Source: Paenibacillus tundrae (GTDB lineage Bacteria; Bacillota; Bacilli; Paenibacillales; Paenibacillaceae). Taken from it: a stretch of 64,000 nt of DNA. Where the stretch lies: assembly GCF_030812775.1 (NCBI RefSeq), contig NZ_JAUSTI010000008.1, positions 186,001 to 250,000 of the forward strand, written 5' to 3'. Shown here piece by piece: positions 1-8,861 of the stretch. A model generated the notes under the pieces. That model was given only the letters and a program-made list of their open reading frames with translations. It was not told the DNA's origin and searched no databases. Numbering within the stretch: the first letter of the stretch is position 1; the number at the start of each line of letters is the position of its first letter. Made by a program: the position numbers and the translations under genes.

Positions 1-106
1 ATGTCATAATACCCAATTTTACAAATATCGAGTTAATTTTTACAATTTGGTATGACTATGTTAGATTTTGGTATGGTAGAATATGGACGAACTTATGAAT
101 CAACTA

Positions 107-266
107 GGGCGGGGCTGAAAACTCCGAAGGAAGCAGATTTTGCCGAATTTTCGTTCCAAGTCAGGAAGTTTAACGCAGGCGTGCCGGGGCACGTCAAGGG
201 AAAGTGACGCAGCAGGGGGCGAAAAGGCGGTAAAAGATGCACTTCAGGGAGTTTTCAGGTACGCCC
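107..266 (+). ncRNA. Candidate structured leader RNA (unclassified)
   Basis: A long-range stem closes about 160 nt just upstream of the secreted-protein gene at 288. Bases 115-125 pair perfectly with 248-258 (11 bp). They are flanked by an outer 5-bp stem (107-111 with 262-266) across a 3x3 internal loop, and by an inner 4-bp stem (126-129 with 242-245). Inside, 180-193 can form a GC-rich hairpin. The element ends 9 nt before the SD of the next gene, so a leader or riboswitch-like role is plausible. I looked for c-di-GMP-I/II, c-di-AMP, T-box, cobalamin, SAM and glycine riboswitch consensus elements by eye and could not fit any. The class is unknown and expression is unproven. Confidence 0.5.
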
Positions 267-287
267 TAATATTTGGGAGGGATTTGG

Positions 288-3095
288 TTGGGTAAATTGA
301 GAGGTTTGCGGGGAGTTTGGTTAAAATCACTCCTAGCATTGTCCATGGCTTTGCCGCTTCAGATTGGATTGTGGAACGGAGATGCATCGGTACATGCGGA
401 AGGGCCGACAGATCCGGCACCATTCATTCAGGCGAAGATCGTTAACGAAAATGCTGGCAAAAAGGTATTGTTCGACAACTCACACGGTCAGACGGCAGGA
501 GCCGCAGATTGGGTAATCGACGGAGGTTTCTCCGACTTCGGAAATGCGTTAGCGAATGATGGATATTACGTAAAGGAACTGCGCAAGACAACCCCATTTA
601 CCTATGAGGATCTGAAAGAGTATAACGTATTCGTTATTGCAGAACCTCAGATTCCTTTCAAAACTTCGGAACAAGCAGCAATGAAACAATACGTTGAGCA
701 AGGCGGCAGTATCTTCTTCATCGGAGATCACTATAATGCCGATCGCAACAAAAACCGCTGGGACGGTTCAGAAGCCATTAACGGTTATCGCCGTGGGGCA
801 TTTGAAGATCCAACCAAAGGTATGAGCACAGAGGAACGTAACTCTGAAGCTATGCAAAATGTAACGAGCACAGACTGGTTGTCCGAAAACTTCGGCATCC
901 GTTTCCGCTACAACGCACTTGGTGATATTGACGCCAACATTATCGTACCGGCTGACCAATCCTTTGGCATCACGGAAGGTGTATCATCCGTAGCGATGCA
1001 TGCTGGTTCTACACTGGCGATCACAGATCCAACGCTTGCGAAGGGTATCGTGTATTTGCCAAAAACGAATGCGAAATGGAACAACGCGGTTGACCAAGGT
1101 GTATACAACGGTGGTGGAATCGAAGAAGGACCTTACGTGGCTGTATCCAAGCTGGGTGCAGGTAAAGCTGCCTTCATTGGGGACTCTTCCCCGGTGGAAG
1201 ATGCATCGCCTAAATACTTGCGTGAAGAGACAGGCACGCGCAAAACAACCTATGACGGCTTCAAAGAAGCTGATGATGCGGTATTGCTCGTGAACACAGT
1301 GAACTGGCTCGCGACGCAAGAAAACTATACGAGTCTGACTGAAGTGGCTGGACTGGAACTGGATAGTCCTACTGCCCTGTTGCCATTCGAAGAACCAGCA
1401 GCTTCTACAGAACCACAAGCTGAACCTTGGGCGGCACCTGCTGCCGGGTACAAGTGGTATGATCGTTCCACATTCAAACCAGGATCATATGGTGGACCTA
1501 CATCTAGCGCCAATGCTTCTTACAGCTTCGTGAAACAGGATACACTTCCGAATGCGGAAGACTTCCAGGTACGTGTTGTAGTAGAGAACATGCCTCCAAA
1601 TACAACGGTATCAGGCTATAGCGCAGGGATTTATCTGACGGGTGGAACCCAAGTAGCTATGATCCAAAATGACAGCGGCACATGGCCAACGTCATACGGT
1701 TATAGCTCTGCTTTTAGTGTAACCTCAGACAGTAAAGGTCGCGCAATCAAAGACCTCAACGTTCGCATCAAACCAGGTACAAACGGCAATGCAAGCTTGC
1801 GCCTACGCTTGAACGGCAGCAACTTGATCACCAATGCCGTAACTGTAGGTAACGTACCAGCTACGCCGCTGCCAGAGGAAGAAGGGCCAATCCCAGCAAC
1901 AATTACGGTTGCTGAAGCTCGTACCAAAGCAGTTGGTTCAACGGTAACCATTGAAGGTGTAGTTACAACACAGCCAGGTGCATTTGGCGGACAAGCCTTC
2001 TATCTTCAAGATGAGACAGCTGGAATCTATGTATTCCAACATACTAGTGGCTTCCAAGTTGGCGACAAAGTGAAAGTTACAGCACCAACAACGATCTATA
2101 ACAGCGAATTCGAGCTTACCGATGTTGTAGCTATTGAGAAGACGGGTACGGCTTCCGTTCCTGCTCCAGCGTTAGTAACAAGCATCAGTGATGCCAACCA
2201 AGGCCAACTGGTTCAATTGAAAGACGTTACCGTTCAAAATGTAATCAGCGCTACTCCTGCTGGATCATTTGAATTTGACGCCGTAGCAGCGGACGGAACA
2301 AGCACACATGTGCGCGTGGATACACGTACAGGTGTAACTGAAACATCCTTCCCTTATGCTGCAGGCGACAAACTGGACATCACAGGTGTATCGGCTATTT
2401 TCAAAGATGTATATCAACTGAAGCCTAGAAGCTTGAATGATTTTGTTGCTGCCGAGGAACAAGGTGGAGGCGAAGTGCCTTCCACTCCAGCTGTGGGAGC
2501 ACCGGGCAAACCGGTGCTTTCTTCCGATAATGGCTATACAACAGGACTGTTCGGCGGTTCTTACAACGTAAGTATGAATCTGTGGTGGGGCGAAAACGGC
2601 TCAGAGTACAAATTGTATGAAAACGGCGTACTCGTTGACACACAGAAATTAACTGAAGCTACACCTTCTGCACAGTCAACCAAAACTGCGATCGCAGACA
2701 AAGCCAATGGCACATATACGTATGTAGCCGAGCTGACGAACAGTAAAGGCACTACACGTAGTGATGAGCTGATCGTGCAAGTAACCAATGCATCACCAGG
2801 TAAAGCTACGCTCTCCCAAGATAACTGGGACGGCGATGGCAACTACAGTGTAACGATGAATCTCTGGTGGGGTACCAATGCTACAGAGTACCGCCTTTAT
2901 GAAAATGATGTACTTATCGATACACAGGAATTGAAGGCTGCAACACCAGCATCTCAGCGTGCTGTAACCAATCTGTCTGGTCGTGCCAACGGAACGTACA
3001 CGTACCGTGCGGAATTGATCAATGCAGCAGGTGTAACAAGCACTGAGACCATTACGGTTCAAGTCACTAAAGCAGCTCTGCCATTGGCAAGCTAA
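288..3095 (+). CDS. Secreted multidomain surface protein with GATase-like, OB-fold and two ChiA-type domains
   Basis: 935 aa, exported. The TTG start at 288 is chosen because GGGAGGG (275-281) sits 6 nt upstream; the more upstream TTG at 273 would overlap that SD. Residues about 1-38 form a signal peptide with a basic N-end and hydrophobic core. Residues about 45-350 resemble a ThuA/GATase-type Rossmann domain (KKVLFDNSHGQ, GGSIFFIGDH). A second domain spans about 385-525, an OB-fold domain like that of YhcR-type nucleases about 537-720, and two tandem copies of the chitinase-A N-terminal Ig-like module about 737-830 and 836-930 (MNLWWG near each start). The ChiA modules suggest binding to polysaccharide or cell wall. 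No catalytic residues could be identified, so function is open. It is monocistronic, with a terminator following. Confidence 0.75.
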   Translation: MGKLRGLRGVWLKSLLALSMALPLQIGLWNGDASVHAEGPTDPAPFIQAKIVNENAGKKVLFDNSHGQTAGAADWVIDGGFSDFGNALANDGYYVKELRKTTPFTYEDLKEYNVFVIAEPQIPFKTSEQAAMKQYVEQGGSIFFIGDHYNADRNKNRWDGSEAINGYRRGAFEDPTKGMSTEERNSEAMQNVTSTDWLSENFGIRFRYNALGDIDANIIVPADQSFGITEGVSSVAMHAGSTLAITDPTLAKGIVYLPKTNAKWNNAVDQGVYNGGGIEEGPYVAVSKLGAGKAAFIGDSSPVEDASPKYLREETGTRKTTYDGFKEADDAVLLVNTVNWLATQENYTSLTEVAGLELDSPTALLPFEEPAASTEPQAEPWAAPAAGYKWYDRSTFKPGSYGGPTSSANASYSFVKQDTLPNAEDFQVRVVVENMPPNTTVSGYSAGIYLTGGTQVAMIQNDSGTWPTSYGYSSAFSVTSDSKGRAIKDLNVRIKPGTNGNASLRLRLNGSNLITNAVTVGNVPATPLPEEEGPIPATITVAEARTKAVGSTVTIEGVVTTQPGAFGGQAFYLQDETAGIYVFQHTSGFQVGDKVKVTAPTTIYNSEFELTDVVAIEKTGTASVPAPALVTSISDANQGQLVQLKDVTVQNVISATPAGSFEFDAVAADGTSTHVRVDTRTGVTETSFPYAAGDKLDITGVSAIFKDVYQLKPRSLNDFVAAEEQGGGEVPSTPAVGAPGKPVLSSDNGYTTGLFGGSYNVSMNLWWGENGSEYKLYENGVLVDTQKLTEATPSAQSTKTAIADKANGTYTYVAELTNSKGTTRSDELIVQVTNASPGKATLSQDNWDGDGNYSVTMNLWWGTNATEYRLYENDVLIDTQELKAATPASQRAVTNLSGRANGTYTYRAELINAAGVTSTETITVQVTKAALPLAS

Positions 3096-3108
3096 TAAAA
3101 CAAACCAA

Positions 3109-3177
3109 AAAACCGAAACCACGAGTAGCCTGGATGGGATCAATCCCCACGTTGAGCTACCTGGATTCGGTTTTTTT
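3109..3177 (+). terminator. Rho-independent terminator after the surface-protein gene
   Basis: AACCGAA (3111-3117) pairs with TTCGGTT (3166-3172), with further internal pairing of TAGC with GCTA, followed by a run of seven T. It lies 14 nt after the stop codon. Confidence 0.8.
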
Positions 3178-3217
3178 ACATATATTCATTAATTCGTTAG
3201 TTCATCAATTCATTTGT

Positions 3218-3478
3218 TCATGACAAGCGCTCCGGCTCATTGATCTTTCTGGTTAACAGCATGCCGTTCACTACAGCAGAATACGCTGCGATGGCAATAA
3301 TGGCAAAGAATACGATCTGGTTCATCTGTATTGAGGAATTGTTACTCCACGTGAAAATAATCAGGATTCCACTAAGTCCGATATTCTCTCTGTTATGCTC
3401 CTTAAACTTCTGAAAAATCATTCGATATAGCAATATGACTAGCACAAACACAATCCAAATAATAGTAAATGTCTCCAT
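3218..3478 (-). CDS. Small two-TM membrane protein, unknown
   Basis: 86 aa. The ATG at 3478 is chosen because AAGGTG lies about 7 nt upstream; longer readings would run back into the upstream lipoprotein gene. Hydrophobic segments lie near residues 4-22 (IIWIVFVLVILLYRMIF) and 50-70 (IVFFAIIAIAAYSAVV), joined by a basic loop, so it is probably an inner-membrane protein with both ends on one side. It is the third gene of a tight three-gene minus-strand operon (4420 to 3218) with a lipoprotein and a membrane-anchored protein. I do not recognise the family. Confidence 0.6.
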   Translation of the reverse strand: METFTIIWIVFVLVILLYRMIFQKFKEHNRENIGLSGILIIFTWSNNSSIQMNQIVFFAIIAIAAYSAVVNGMLLTRKINEPERLS

Positions 3479-3503
3479 GTGCTTCACCTTCTTTCTTCTT
3501 AAT

Positions 3504-3923
3504 TCACTCTTCATCACTAGATATCGCTGTGTCAATCTGAGAACGGTACTTATCGAGATTACCGTCATGTGCGAATTGAATAATAATGACATTATCTTTG
3601 GTATACTCACCGACCTTGGTTAGGAGCGAGATGTTAAAGTTCGCTTTTACCAGCGCTTGCTTTGCTTGTTCAATAGAATCCGTAAAAAAAATAAATACGG
3701 TGTCGCTATCCTCCCCATCATGAGAAATGCTGAATTGATGAGGCATCAGACCTTGCATATCAACACTGGATGATGGCTCCATGAACTTAACCTCCAGCCC
3801 CTGCTCTTCAAGTGAGGTTTGGAATTGATGTAGAAACTCGTTTGGATCAATGCGCTGATTCTGCCCTGTACAGCCGGTAACAAATGTCAGCAAAATTATG
3901 ATTAAAATGGTCGCAGTTCTCAT
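3504..3923 (-). CDS. Putative lipoprotein, unknown function
   Basis: 139 aa. The N-terminus is a type II signal peptide with lipobox VTGC (Cys at about residue 18), so the mature protein should be tethered to the outer face of the membrane. The mature part is charged and contains a predicted alpha/beta region (KQALVKANFNISLLTKVGEY). The start overlaps the stop of the upstream gene at 3923, which indicates translational coupling. Family not recognised; co-transcription with two membrane proteins suggests a small envelope complex. Confidence 0.7.
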   Translation of the reverse strand: MRTATILIIILLTFVTGCTGQNQRIDPNEFLHQFQTSLEEQGLEVKFMEPSSSVDMQGLMPHQFSISHDGEDSDTVFIFFTDSIEQAKQALVKANFNISLLTKVGEYTKDNVIIIQFAHDGNLDKYRSQIDTAISSDEE

Positions 3924-4420
3924 TACTTCCCTCTCATCTTCTCTTGAATCTCCACAGCTTCTTCGTAATTGGAAGCTCCTGTAACCACATGCGTTTGTGT
4001 TCTCTCATCCCCAGTAGATCCAAGAAACATACTGATCTCTCTCCAATCATCACTGAAATAAATGAGACCAATCAAGCTATAATCGAAAGGAGTTTCCATT
4101 TTATTGTAAGTTAAGCTACCTTTGTTAACATGGTTCTTCCTCTCAAGTATATAAATCGTCGACATATAATCCTTCTGGGTTAGATCAATATGATCTACAG
4201 ACACGTGGCCTTCAAAGGATGCCTGACGAAAAAGAGGACGAACCATCCTTCCTTCCACCTTAATCTTTGTAGTTACTGCAGATACTGGATCATCTTGAGT
4301 ATATTGAATAGCCTGCCGCTCAATATAAATATCCTTAGGAAATGGATAGAGCCATACAACCAGGCCAACTCCAACTAAAACAGCAATAATAATGAACAAA
4401 CGTAATTGTGTTAACCTCAA
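3923..4420 (-). CDS. Membrane-anchored extracytoplasmic protein, unknown
   Basis: 165 aa with one N-terminal TM segment (about residues 8-25, LFIIIAVLVGVGLVVWLY) and an extracellular remainder. First gene of the three-gene operon; its stop overlaps the start of the lipoprotein gene by one base. The soluble part has beta-rich character (KIKVEGRMV, GHVSVDHIDL). No known domain recognised. Upstream (4421-4650) there is only AT-rich sequence likely to hold its promoter. Confidence 0.65.
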   Translation of the reverse strand: MRLTQLRLFIIIAVLVGVGLVVWLYPFPKDIYIERQAIQYTQDDPVSAVTTKIKVEGRMVRPLFRQASFEGHVSVDHIDLTQKDYMSTIYILERKNHVNKGSLTYNKMETPFDYSLIGLIYFSDDWREISMFLGSTGDERTQTHVVTGASNYEEAVEIQEKMRGK

Positions 4421-4650
4421 CCTAAAGCCCCCTCACTAGATAAGTGAAAGTGAATATATTGAAAATGATACTTTTCAAACATGTATTTATAAAGAAACTA
4501 TACCACAATTTACATGATGAACTTATCAATAACTAATAATAAAATCTCTCACACAGTAATACTCATGACATGAGCGTGTCTGAAAATCTCTGGAGAAGCA
4601 GCATTTGACGATCTGAAGTCACTTCCATTGATCCTTGCACCTTCCATCCC

Positions 4651-4843
4651 TAACGAACTCAGTCGGCCTTATTTGGCGGAAAACTGCTTTCAGGAAATGC
4701 TAACGAATCGTTGACACGTTATTATGCCTTTTAGGTGCACGAATGAGGTCTAGACCGTGGCATTTCGTAATATAACGTTTCTCCGATTCGTTACCCTCTC
4801 CATTCGCCGTAAACCGGCCAAATAAGGTCTCTCCGATTCGTTA
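4651..4843. repeat. Nested inverted-repeat element (~190 bp), REP/MITE-like
   Basis: The left outer arm 4651-4679 (TAACGAA, then CGGCCTTATTTGG) is an imperfect reverse complement of 4814-4843 (GGCCAAATAAGG, then CGATTCGTTA). A second pair lies inside: TAACGAATCG at 4701-4710 against CGATTCGTTA at 4784-4793, a perfect 10 bp. No credible ORF is present. The architecture suggests an interspersed palindromic element between two converging operon ends rather than a regulatory site. Genomic copy number cannot be judged from one window. Confidence 0.5.
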
Positions 4844-4883
4844 ACACCAAGTGATAGCACATCATCACGTCCTAGATACACAC

Positions 4884-4935
4884 AAAAAAAGAAGACCACT
4901 AAATGCTGTATCATACTAGCACTTAATAATCTTCT
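4884..4935 (-). terminator. Terminator of the phnDCEE operon
   Basis: Read on the minus strand, a GAAGA...AAGTGCT arm pairs with AGCA...TCTTC across a 10-nt loop and is followed by seven T (plus-strand A run 4884-4890). It lies directly after the last permease gene. Confidence 0.65.
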
Positions 4936-4940
4936 CCTCA

Positions 4941-5747
4941 TTATACAAGCTTCTTCCGAATATACCCCGAGATCAAGTCAATGATCGTAATCATCACAAT
5001 AATGCCTAGCAGGATAATACCTACACGCGGCCAGTTCCGGGTACTTAGTGCAAAGATCAACGGTGTACCAATACCCCCTGCTCCAATGACACCCAGGATG
5101 GTCGCAGACCGGACATTGATTTCGAAGCGATACAGGGTATAGTTCAAGAATCCAGGCATGACCTGTGGCAATATAGCGAACCATAATTGCTGCATACGAT
5201 TGGCTCCAGTAGCGAGCAACGCTTCCGAAGGGCCATAGTCGATATTTTCAACTTCATCGGCGTACAATTTACCGAGCATGCCGATGGAGTGTAAACCAAG
5301 GGCAAGTACCCCTGCGAATGATCCAGGGCCCACAGCTTTGATAAACATCAAAGCCATGATGATCTCAGGAAACGTACGAATGAAGCTAAGCACCATTTTA
5401 CCTGCACCCGAGATCGAGCGATGCCCACTCATATTACGTGCAGACCAGAAGGCAAATGGAATACATAATACAGCAGAGATCACCGTACCGAGTACAGAGA
5501 TGGCGAGTGTATCCAGCAATCCACGCAGCAGATCTTCTCCTTCAGGCAGATAAACAAAGTCCCAATCTGGTGAGAATATACCAGCGATAATCGCCTTCAT
5601 AATCTGTCCAGCGGTTTCCTTAAACCCGGTAAACGGTACACCGGCAAGAGCCCATGCGTACACCAGAATCAGCAGGATAACAATAACCCAGCGAAGCGGG
5701 TTCTTCCGTGGTTTCGGCCGGATGCGGCTTGTTTCATTTTTCATCAT
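4941..5747 (-). CDS. phnE: Phosphonate-type ABC transporter permease PhnE (second copy)
   Basis: 268 aa membrane permease of the PhnE family, forming the translocation channel for phosphonate, phosphite or a related phosphorus compound. Several TM helices are visible (about residues 20-40, 80-105, 130-150, 205-225, 235-258). The cytoplasmic coupling loop has the expected EAL/GA pattern (SEALLATGANRMQQLWFAILPQ), followed by the strongly conserved NVRSATILGVIGAGGIG. The start overlaps the stop of the other phnE by 4 nt. Two permeases with one ATPase and one binding protein is a common phnDCEE arrangement. No C-P lyase or phosphonatase gene is in the window, so the substrate cannot be fixed. Confidence 0.88.
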   Translation of the reverse strand: MMKNETSRIRPKPRKNPLRWVIVILLILVYAWALAGVPFTGFKETAGQIMKAIIAGIFSPDWDFVYLPEGEDLLRGLLDTLAISVLGTVISAVLCIPFAFWSARNMSGHRSISGAGKMVLSFIRTFPEIIMALMFIKAVGPGSFAGVLALGLHSIGMLGKLYADEVENIDYGPSEALLATGANRMQQLWFAILPQVMPGFLNYTLYRFEINVRSATILGVIGAGGIGTPLIFALSTRNWPRVGIILLGIIVMITIIDLISGYIRKKLV

Positions 5748-6601
5748 AGCAATTTCTCCCGCAGCTTAGTACTTACATAATCGATAATCAGGACGATAGC
5801 AAGGGTAAACAGAATGATTACACTGGTCTTGTCATACTCCAGAAATCCAAGTGTAGCTTCATAATAAAGACCAATCCCTCCGGCTCCCACCAATCCCAGA
5901 ATGGCAGCAGCACGCACATTAATCTCAAAGGCATACAACACATAGGATGTGAATTGAGCAGCCAGCTGTGGCACAACACCATACACAATGAGTTGGATAC
6001 GGTTCATGCCAACAGCCGTCATCGCCTCCAGCGGCCCCCGATCAATCGTTTCTAACGTCTCATAGGTGAGCTTCGCAATTAGACCTACGGAGAATACAGC
6101 CAGTGCCAGGATACCCGGAATCGGCCCTAGGCCAAACACCGCGACAAACAATGCAGCAAGCAACAGATCCGGTACTGTCCGAATCAAGTTAAGTACAAAA
6201 CGTGCCGGGTAGTAAATCCAGCGGCTAGGCATCAGGTTACCCGCACAGATAATCGCCACCGGAATGGCAATGATCGCACCAATGGTTGTACCAATTAACG
6301 CCATGCGAATGGTTTCCAGCATACCTTGAACGATATTATCAAAGTAACTCCACCGGGGTGGAAACATTTCTTTTAGCAGATCCCACATGTTCGGCAAGCC
6401 TTCAAAAAGCTCCGTAAAGCTAGCATCGGTCTGCTTCGCACTCGCCCAGAGAAGAAGCAAAATAATGGCTAACGTGAGTAGATGCTTCGTGCGTCCAGGT
6501 GGTTTAGGACGCTTAACAACCTGACTCGGGCTGGAACCAGGTTCCTTACCTATGCCTGGCTTGCCTGAATTCTGGAGTGAAACATTGGATTGTCCCTTCA
6601 T
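5744..6601 (-). CDS. phnE: Phosphonate-type ABC transporter permease PhnE (first copy)
   Basis: 285 aa. A Pro/Lys-rich cytoplasmic N-terminal tail of about 40 residues precedes the TM helices. It carries the same family signature as its neighbour: an [21 protein letters not shown] coupling segment and [17 protein letters not shown]. It overlaps phnC upstream and the second permease downstream by 4 nt each, so expression should be coupled. The two permeases are clearly paralogous and probably form a heterodimeric channel. Confidence 0.88.
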   Translation of the reverse strand: MKGQSNVSLQNSGKPGIGKEPGSSPSQVVKRPKPPGRTKHLLTLAIILLLLWASAKQTDASFTELFEGLPNMWDLLKEMFPPRWSYFDNIVQGMLETIRMALIGTTIGAIIAIPVAIICAGNLMPSRWIYYPARFVLNLIRTVPDLLLAALFVAVFGLGPIPGILALAVFSVGLIAKLTYETLETIDRGPLEAMTAVGMNRIQLIVYGVVPQLAAQFTSYVLYAFEINVRAAAILGLVGAGGIGLYYEATLGFLEYDKTSVIILFTLAIVLIIDYVSTKLREKLL

Positions 6602-7395
6602 ACCAGAACTTCTCCCTGCTCATGCACAGCCTGCTTGTCCAGTAATTCGTCAGCCAGGATCGGTCTGCCGTAAATTTCAGCGAATCGCTCATCCGTTGCC
6701 TCTTCGACTGGACCGTCGAATACAACTTTACCTGCCCGCAATCCCACGATTCGGGTCGCATACTCTCTCGCCAGGTCGATAAAGTGGAGATTGACGATTG
6801 TCGTAATGCCTAACTCCTGATTGATGTGTTTCAGATCATCCATAACTTGCTTCGTCGTAAGTGGGTCTAGTGATGCCACTGGCTCATCAGCCAGAATGAT
6901 TTTGGCTTCTTGGGCAAGTACACGCGCAATCGCCACACGCTGCTGTTGTCCACCAGACAATTGATCTGCACGGGAGTAAGCTTTCTCCGAGATGTTAACC
7001 CGATCTAGCGCGGTAAATGCCAATTCAACATCCTCTTTCGGGAAACGACCCAGGATGGTTCGCATGGTGGAATGATATCCAACACGTCCACAGAGCACAT
7101 TACGGAGAACACTAGAGCGTTTCACTAGGTTAAAACTTTGGAAGATCATGCCGATATCACGTCTGATCATGCGCAGACGTTTGCCCTGCGCCTTCGTAAT
7201 TGAACTTCCATTGATTTTGATCTCGCCTTCACTAATATCATGCAGTCGATTAATGGAACGTAAGAGGGTTGATTTCCCTGCTCCAGACAAACCAACGACC
7301 GCAATAAATTCACCTTGCTCAAACTTCAGATTAATATTATCCAGGCCTTTTGTGCCGTTTGCATACGTTTTGGTGACGTTATGAAGCTCAATCAT
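6598..7395 (-). CDS. phnC: Phosphonate-type ABC transporter ATPase PhnC
   Basis: 265 aa cytoplasmic ATPase energising the importer. The ATG at 7395 is chosen: it begins [11 protein letters not shown] and has AAGGA about 8 nt upstream; an ORF extension further upstream has no SD. Walker A is GLSGAGKST (residues 35-43), the signature is [13 protein letters not shown] and Walker B is [13 protein letters not shown]. The 195-bp gap to phnD holds a weak 6-bp stem (7569-7574 with 7585-7590) directly after the phnD stop, which may help give higher phnD than phnC expression. Confidence 0.9.
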   Translation of the reverse strand: MIELHNVTKTYANGTKGLDNINLKFEQGEFIAVVGLSGAGKSTLLRSINRLHDISEGEIKINGSSITKAQGKRLRMIRRDIGMIFQSFNLVKRSSVLRNVLCGRVGYHSTMRTILGRFPKEDVELAFTALDRVNISEKAYSRADQLSGGQQQRVAIARVLAQEAKIILADEPVASLDPLTTKQVMDDLKHINQELGITTIVNLHFIDLAREYATRIVGLRAGKVVFDGPVEEATDERFAEIYGRPILADELLDKQAVHEQGEVLV

Positions 7396-7590
7396 GGCAG
7401 TAATCCTTCTTTCATTCGTAATGATCATACAGGTGGAAGCCTTGCTATAATGGCACAAGCCAGCGCAGCGTAGATCACGCTGAACTGGCCTGCCCACTCT
7501 GATACGATATAGCTAGTCCCATCAAGAGAGATACGTGAAGCAACAAGGTTGTAAAACGACTTCTAGAGTTGTAGTACTTCTAAGCTACAA

Positions 7591-8577
7591 TTACTCGCCT
7601 TTTACTTTTTCGCCATACTGACGAACGATCTCGAACTTGCTATCATCGGACTCTACATAACCTTCATGCGTGTAGATCTCTTTAATGATTTGGTGGCCTT
7701 CTGTGTCTTTACCGATATCGATGAAAGCTTGTTTGATCTTCGCAGTCCAATCTGCATTCATATCTGTACGAACAGCAATGGTATCGTTAGGAATTGGCTC
7801 AGTGAACGCCAGTACACGTGTATCTTCAAATACCGTTGGGTAATCTTTAGCTACAGTGTTACGAGCATCTTGGAATATAGCTGCTGCATCAACGTCACCG
7901 TTCAGTACAGCAATAACACCTTGGTCATGACCTTTCAATGTTACAGGTGATACGTCTTTCAATGGGTCAATGCCATTGTCAAGCAACAAACCTGCTGGCC
8001 ATACATAACCAGCGGAAGAAGTTACGTTTTGGTAAGCAATTTTCTTACCTTTGAGATCTTCGATTGTTTGAATCGGTGAATCTTTTTTCACGATAAACAT
8101 CGATTTATAAGAATCAGCCAATTCTTCTGTTGGAGCACCTGTCTCATCATTTACGCCAAAGCGTTGAGCTTGCAAAATAACTTGAGCTGCGCCTTTTTCT
8201 TTAGCCAGTACATAAGCTGTCGGAGGCAAGAAACCTACGTCCACTTTGTTGGAAGCCATTGCTTCAATAATTGTGTTGTAGTCTGTGGATACGCTGACTT
8301 TAACCGGGATACCCAGCTTGTCCCCCAGCAACTTCTCCAGTGGTTTCGCTTTAGCTTCAAGCGTGTCTGCATTTTGGGATGGAACGAATTGAACCGTTAG
8401 TTCTGTTGGTACATAACCTTCGGCTTCTTTTTCTGTTTCTGCCGTTTCGGTAGACGTACCGGACGCATTCGAACTCGTATCAGCCCCGTTAGACGAACCT
8501 GTCGTAGCATTAGACCCACATGCACTCAGAAACAGAACCAAAATCAACAATGGTAAAAATAAAGCGGACTTCTTCAA
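7591..8577 (-). CDS. phnD: Phosphonate/phosphite-type substrate-binding lipoprotein PhnD
   Basis: 328 aa lipoprotein that captures substrate outside the membrane. The TTG at 8577 is preferred because GGAGGG lies 7-8 nt upstream; the ATG at 8610 lies upstream of that SD. Signal peptide with lipobox LSAC, then a Ser/Thr/Glu-rich linker, then a type II binding fold with family-typical stretches (LTVQFVPSQNADTLEAKAKP, VDVGFLPPTAYVLA, AYQNVTSSAGYVWPAGLL). First gene of phnD-phnC-phnE-phnE. Confidence 0.87.
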   Translation of the reverse strand: MKKSALFLPLLILVLFLSACGSNATTGSSNGADTSSNASGTSTETAETEKEAEGYVPTELTVQFVPSQNADTLEAKAKPLEKLLGDKLGIPVKVSVSTDYNTIIEAMASNKVDVGFLPPTAYVLAKEKGAAQVILQAQRFGVNDETGAPTEELADSYKSMFIVKKDSPIQTIEDLKGKKIAYQNVTSSAGYVWPAGLLLDNGIDPLKDVSPVTLKGHDQGVIAVLNGDVDAAAIFQDARNTVAKDYPTVFEDTRVLAFTEPIPNDTIAVRTDMNADWTAKIKQAFIDIGKDTEGHQIIKEIYTHEGYVESDDSKFEIVRQYGEKVKGE

Positions 8578-8645
8578 ACGAACACCCTCCAAAGAGTTTC
8601 TATTTTTCAATACTTATCTACTATAATTGGCAAATATTTGCGCCA

Positions 8646-8673
8646 TGTGAAACGAAATTTGGAGTTTTGTAAA
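8646..8673 (-). promoter_or_regulatory. Pho-box-like direct repeats upstream of phnD
   Basis: On the minus strand TTTACA (8668-8673) and TTCACA (8646-8651) are 22 nt apart, two PhoP-box periods of 11 nt; the intermediate hexamer is poor (CCAAAT). A TATAGT -10 candidate lies about 20 nt downstream (8620-8625). This fits, weakly, PhoP control of a phosphorus-scavenging operon. Confidence 0.3.
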
Positions 8674-8861
8674 GTTTCTTGTCATGCTGTCAGGGACGAT
8701 TTCATCTGTTAGAATAGGCTCATTATGGTTGAGAATTGAAGAAGAAAAGCATGGAAAAGGCACGAATATCAGGCATGCATCTATTTCTTCCATTCTTTCT
8801 ATCGTTCCATTTTTTGGGTCATTCCATATATATAAACTTATATATTAGAGGAGATTGTAAA

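Noticed and set aside
107..266. c-di-GMP riboswitch upstream of the surface-protein gene
   Set aside because: The conserved GEMM core and tetraloop-receptor bases are not present, so I leave the element unclassified.
984..1418. 144-aa antisense ORF in the surface-protein gene
   Set aside because: Shadow ORF with no SD and atypical composition.
4750..4941. 63-aa minus-strand ORF
   Set aside because: It lies inside the inverted-repeat element and the phn terminator and has no SD.
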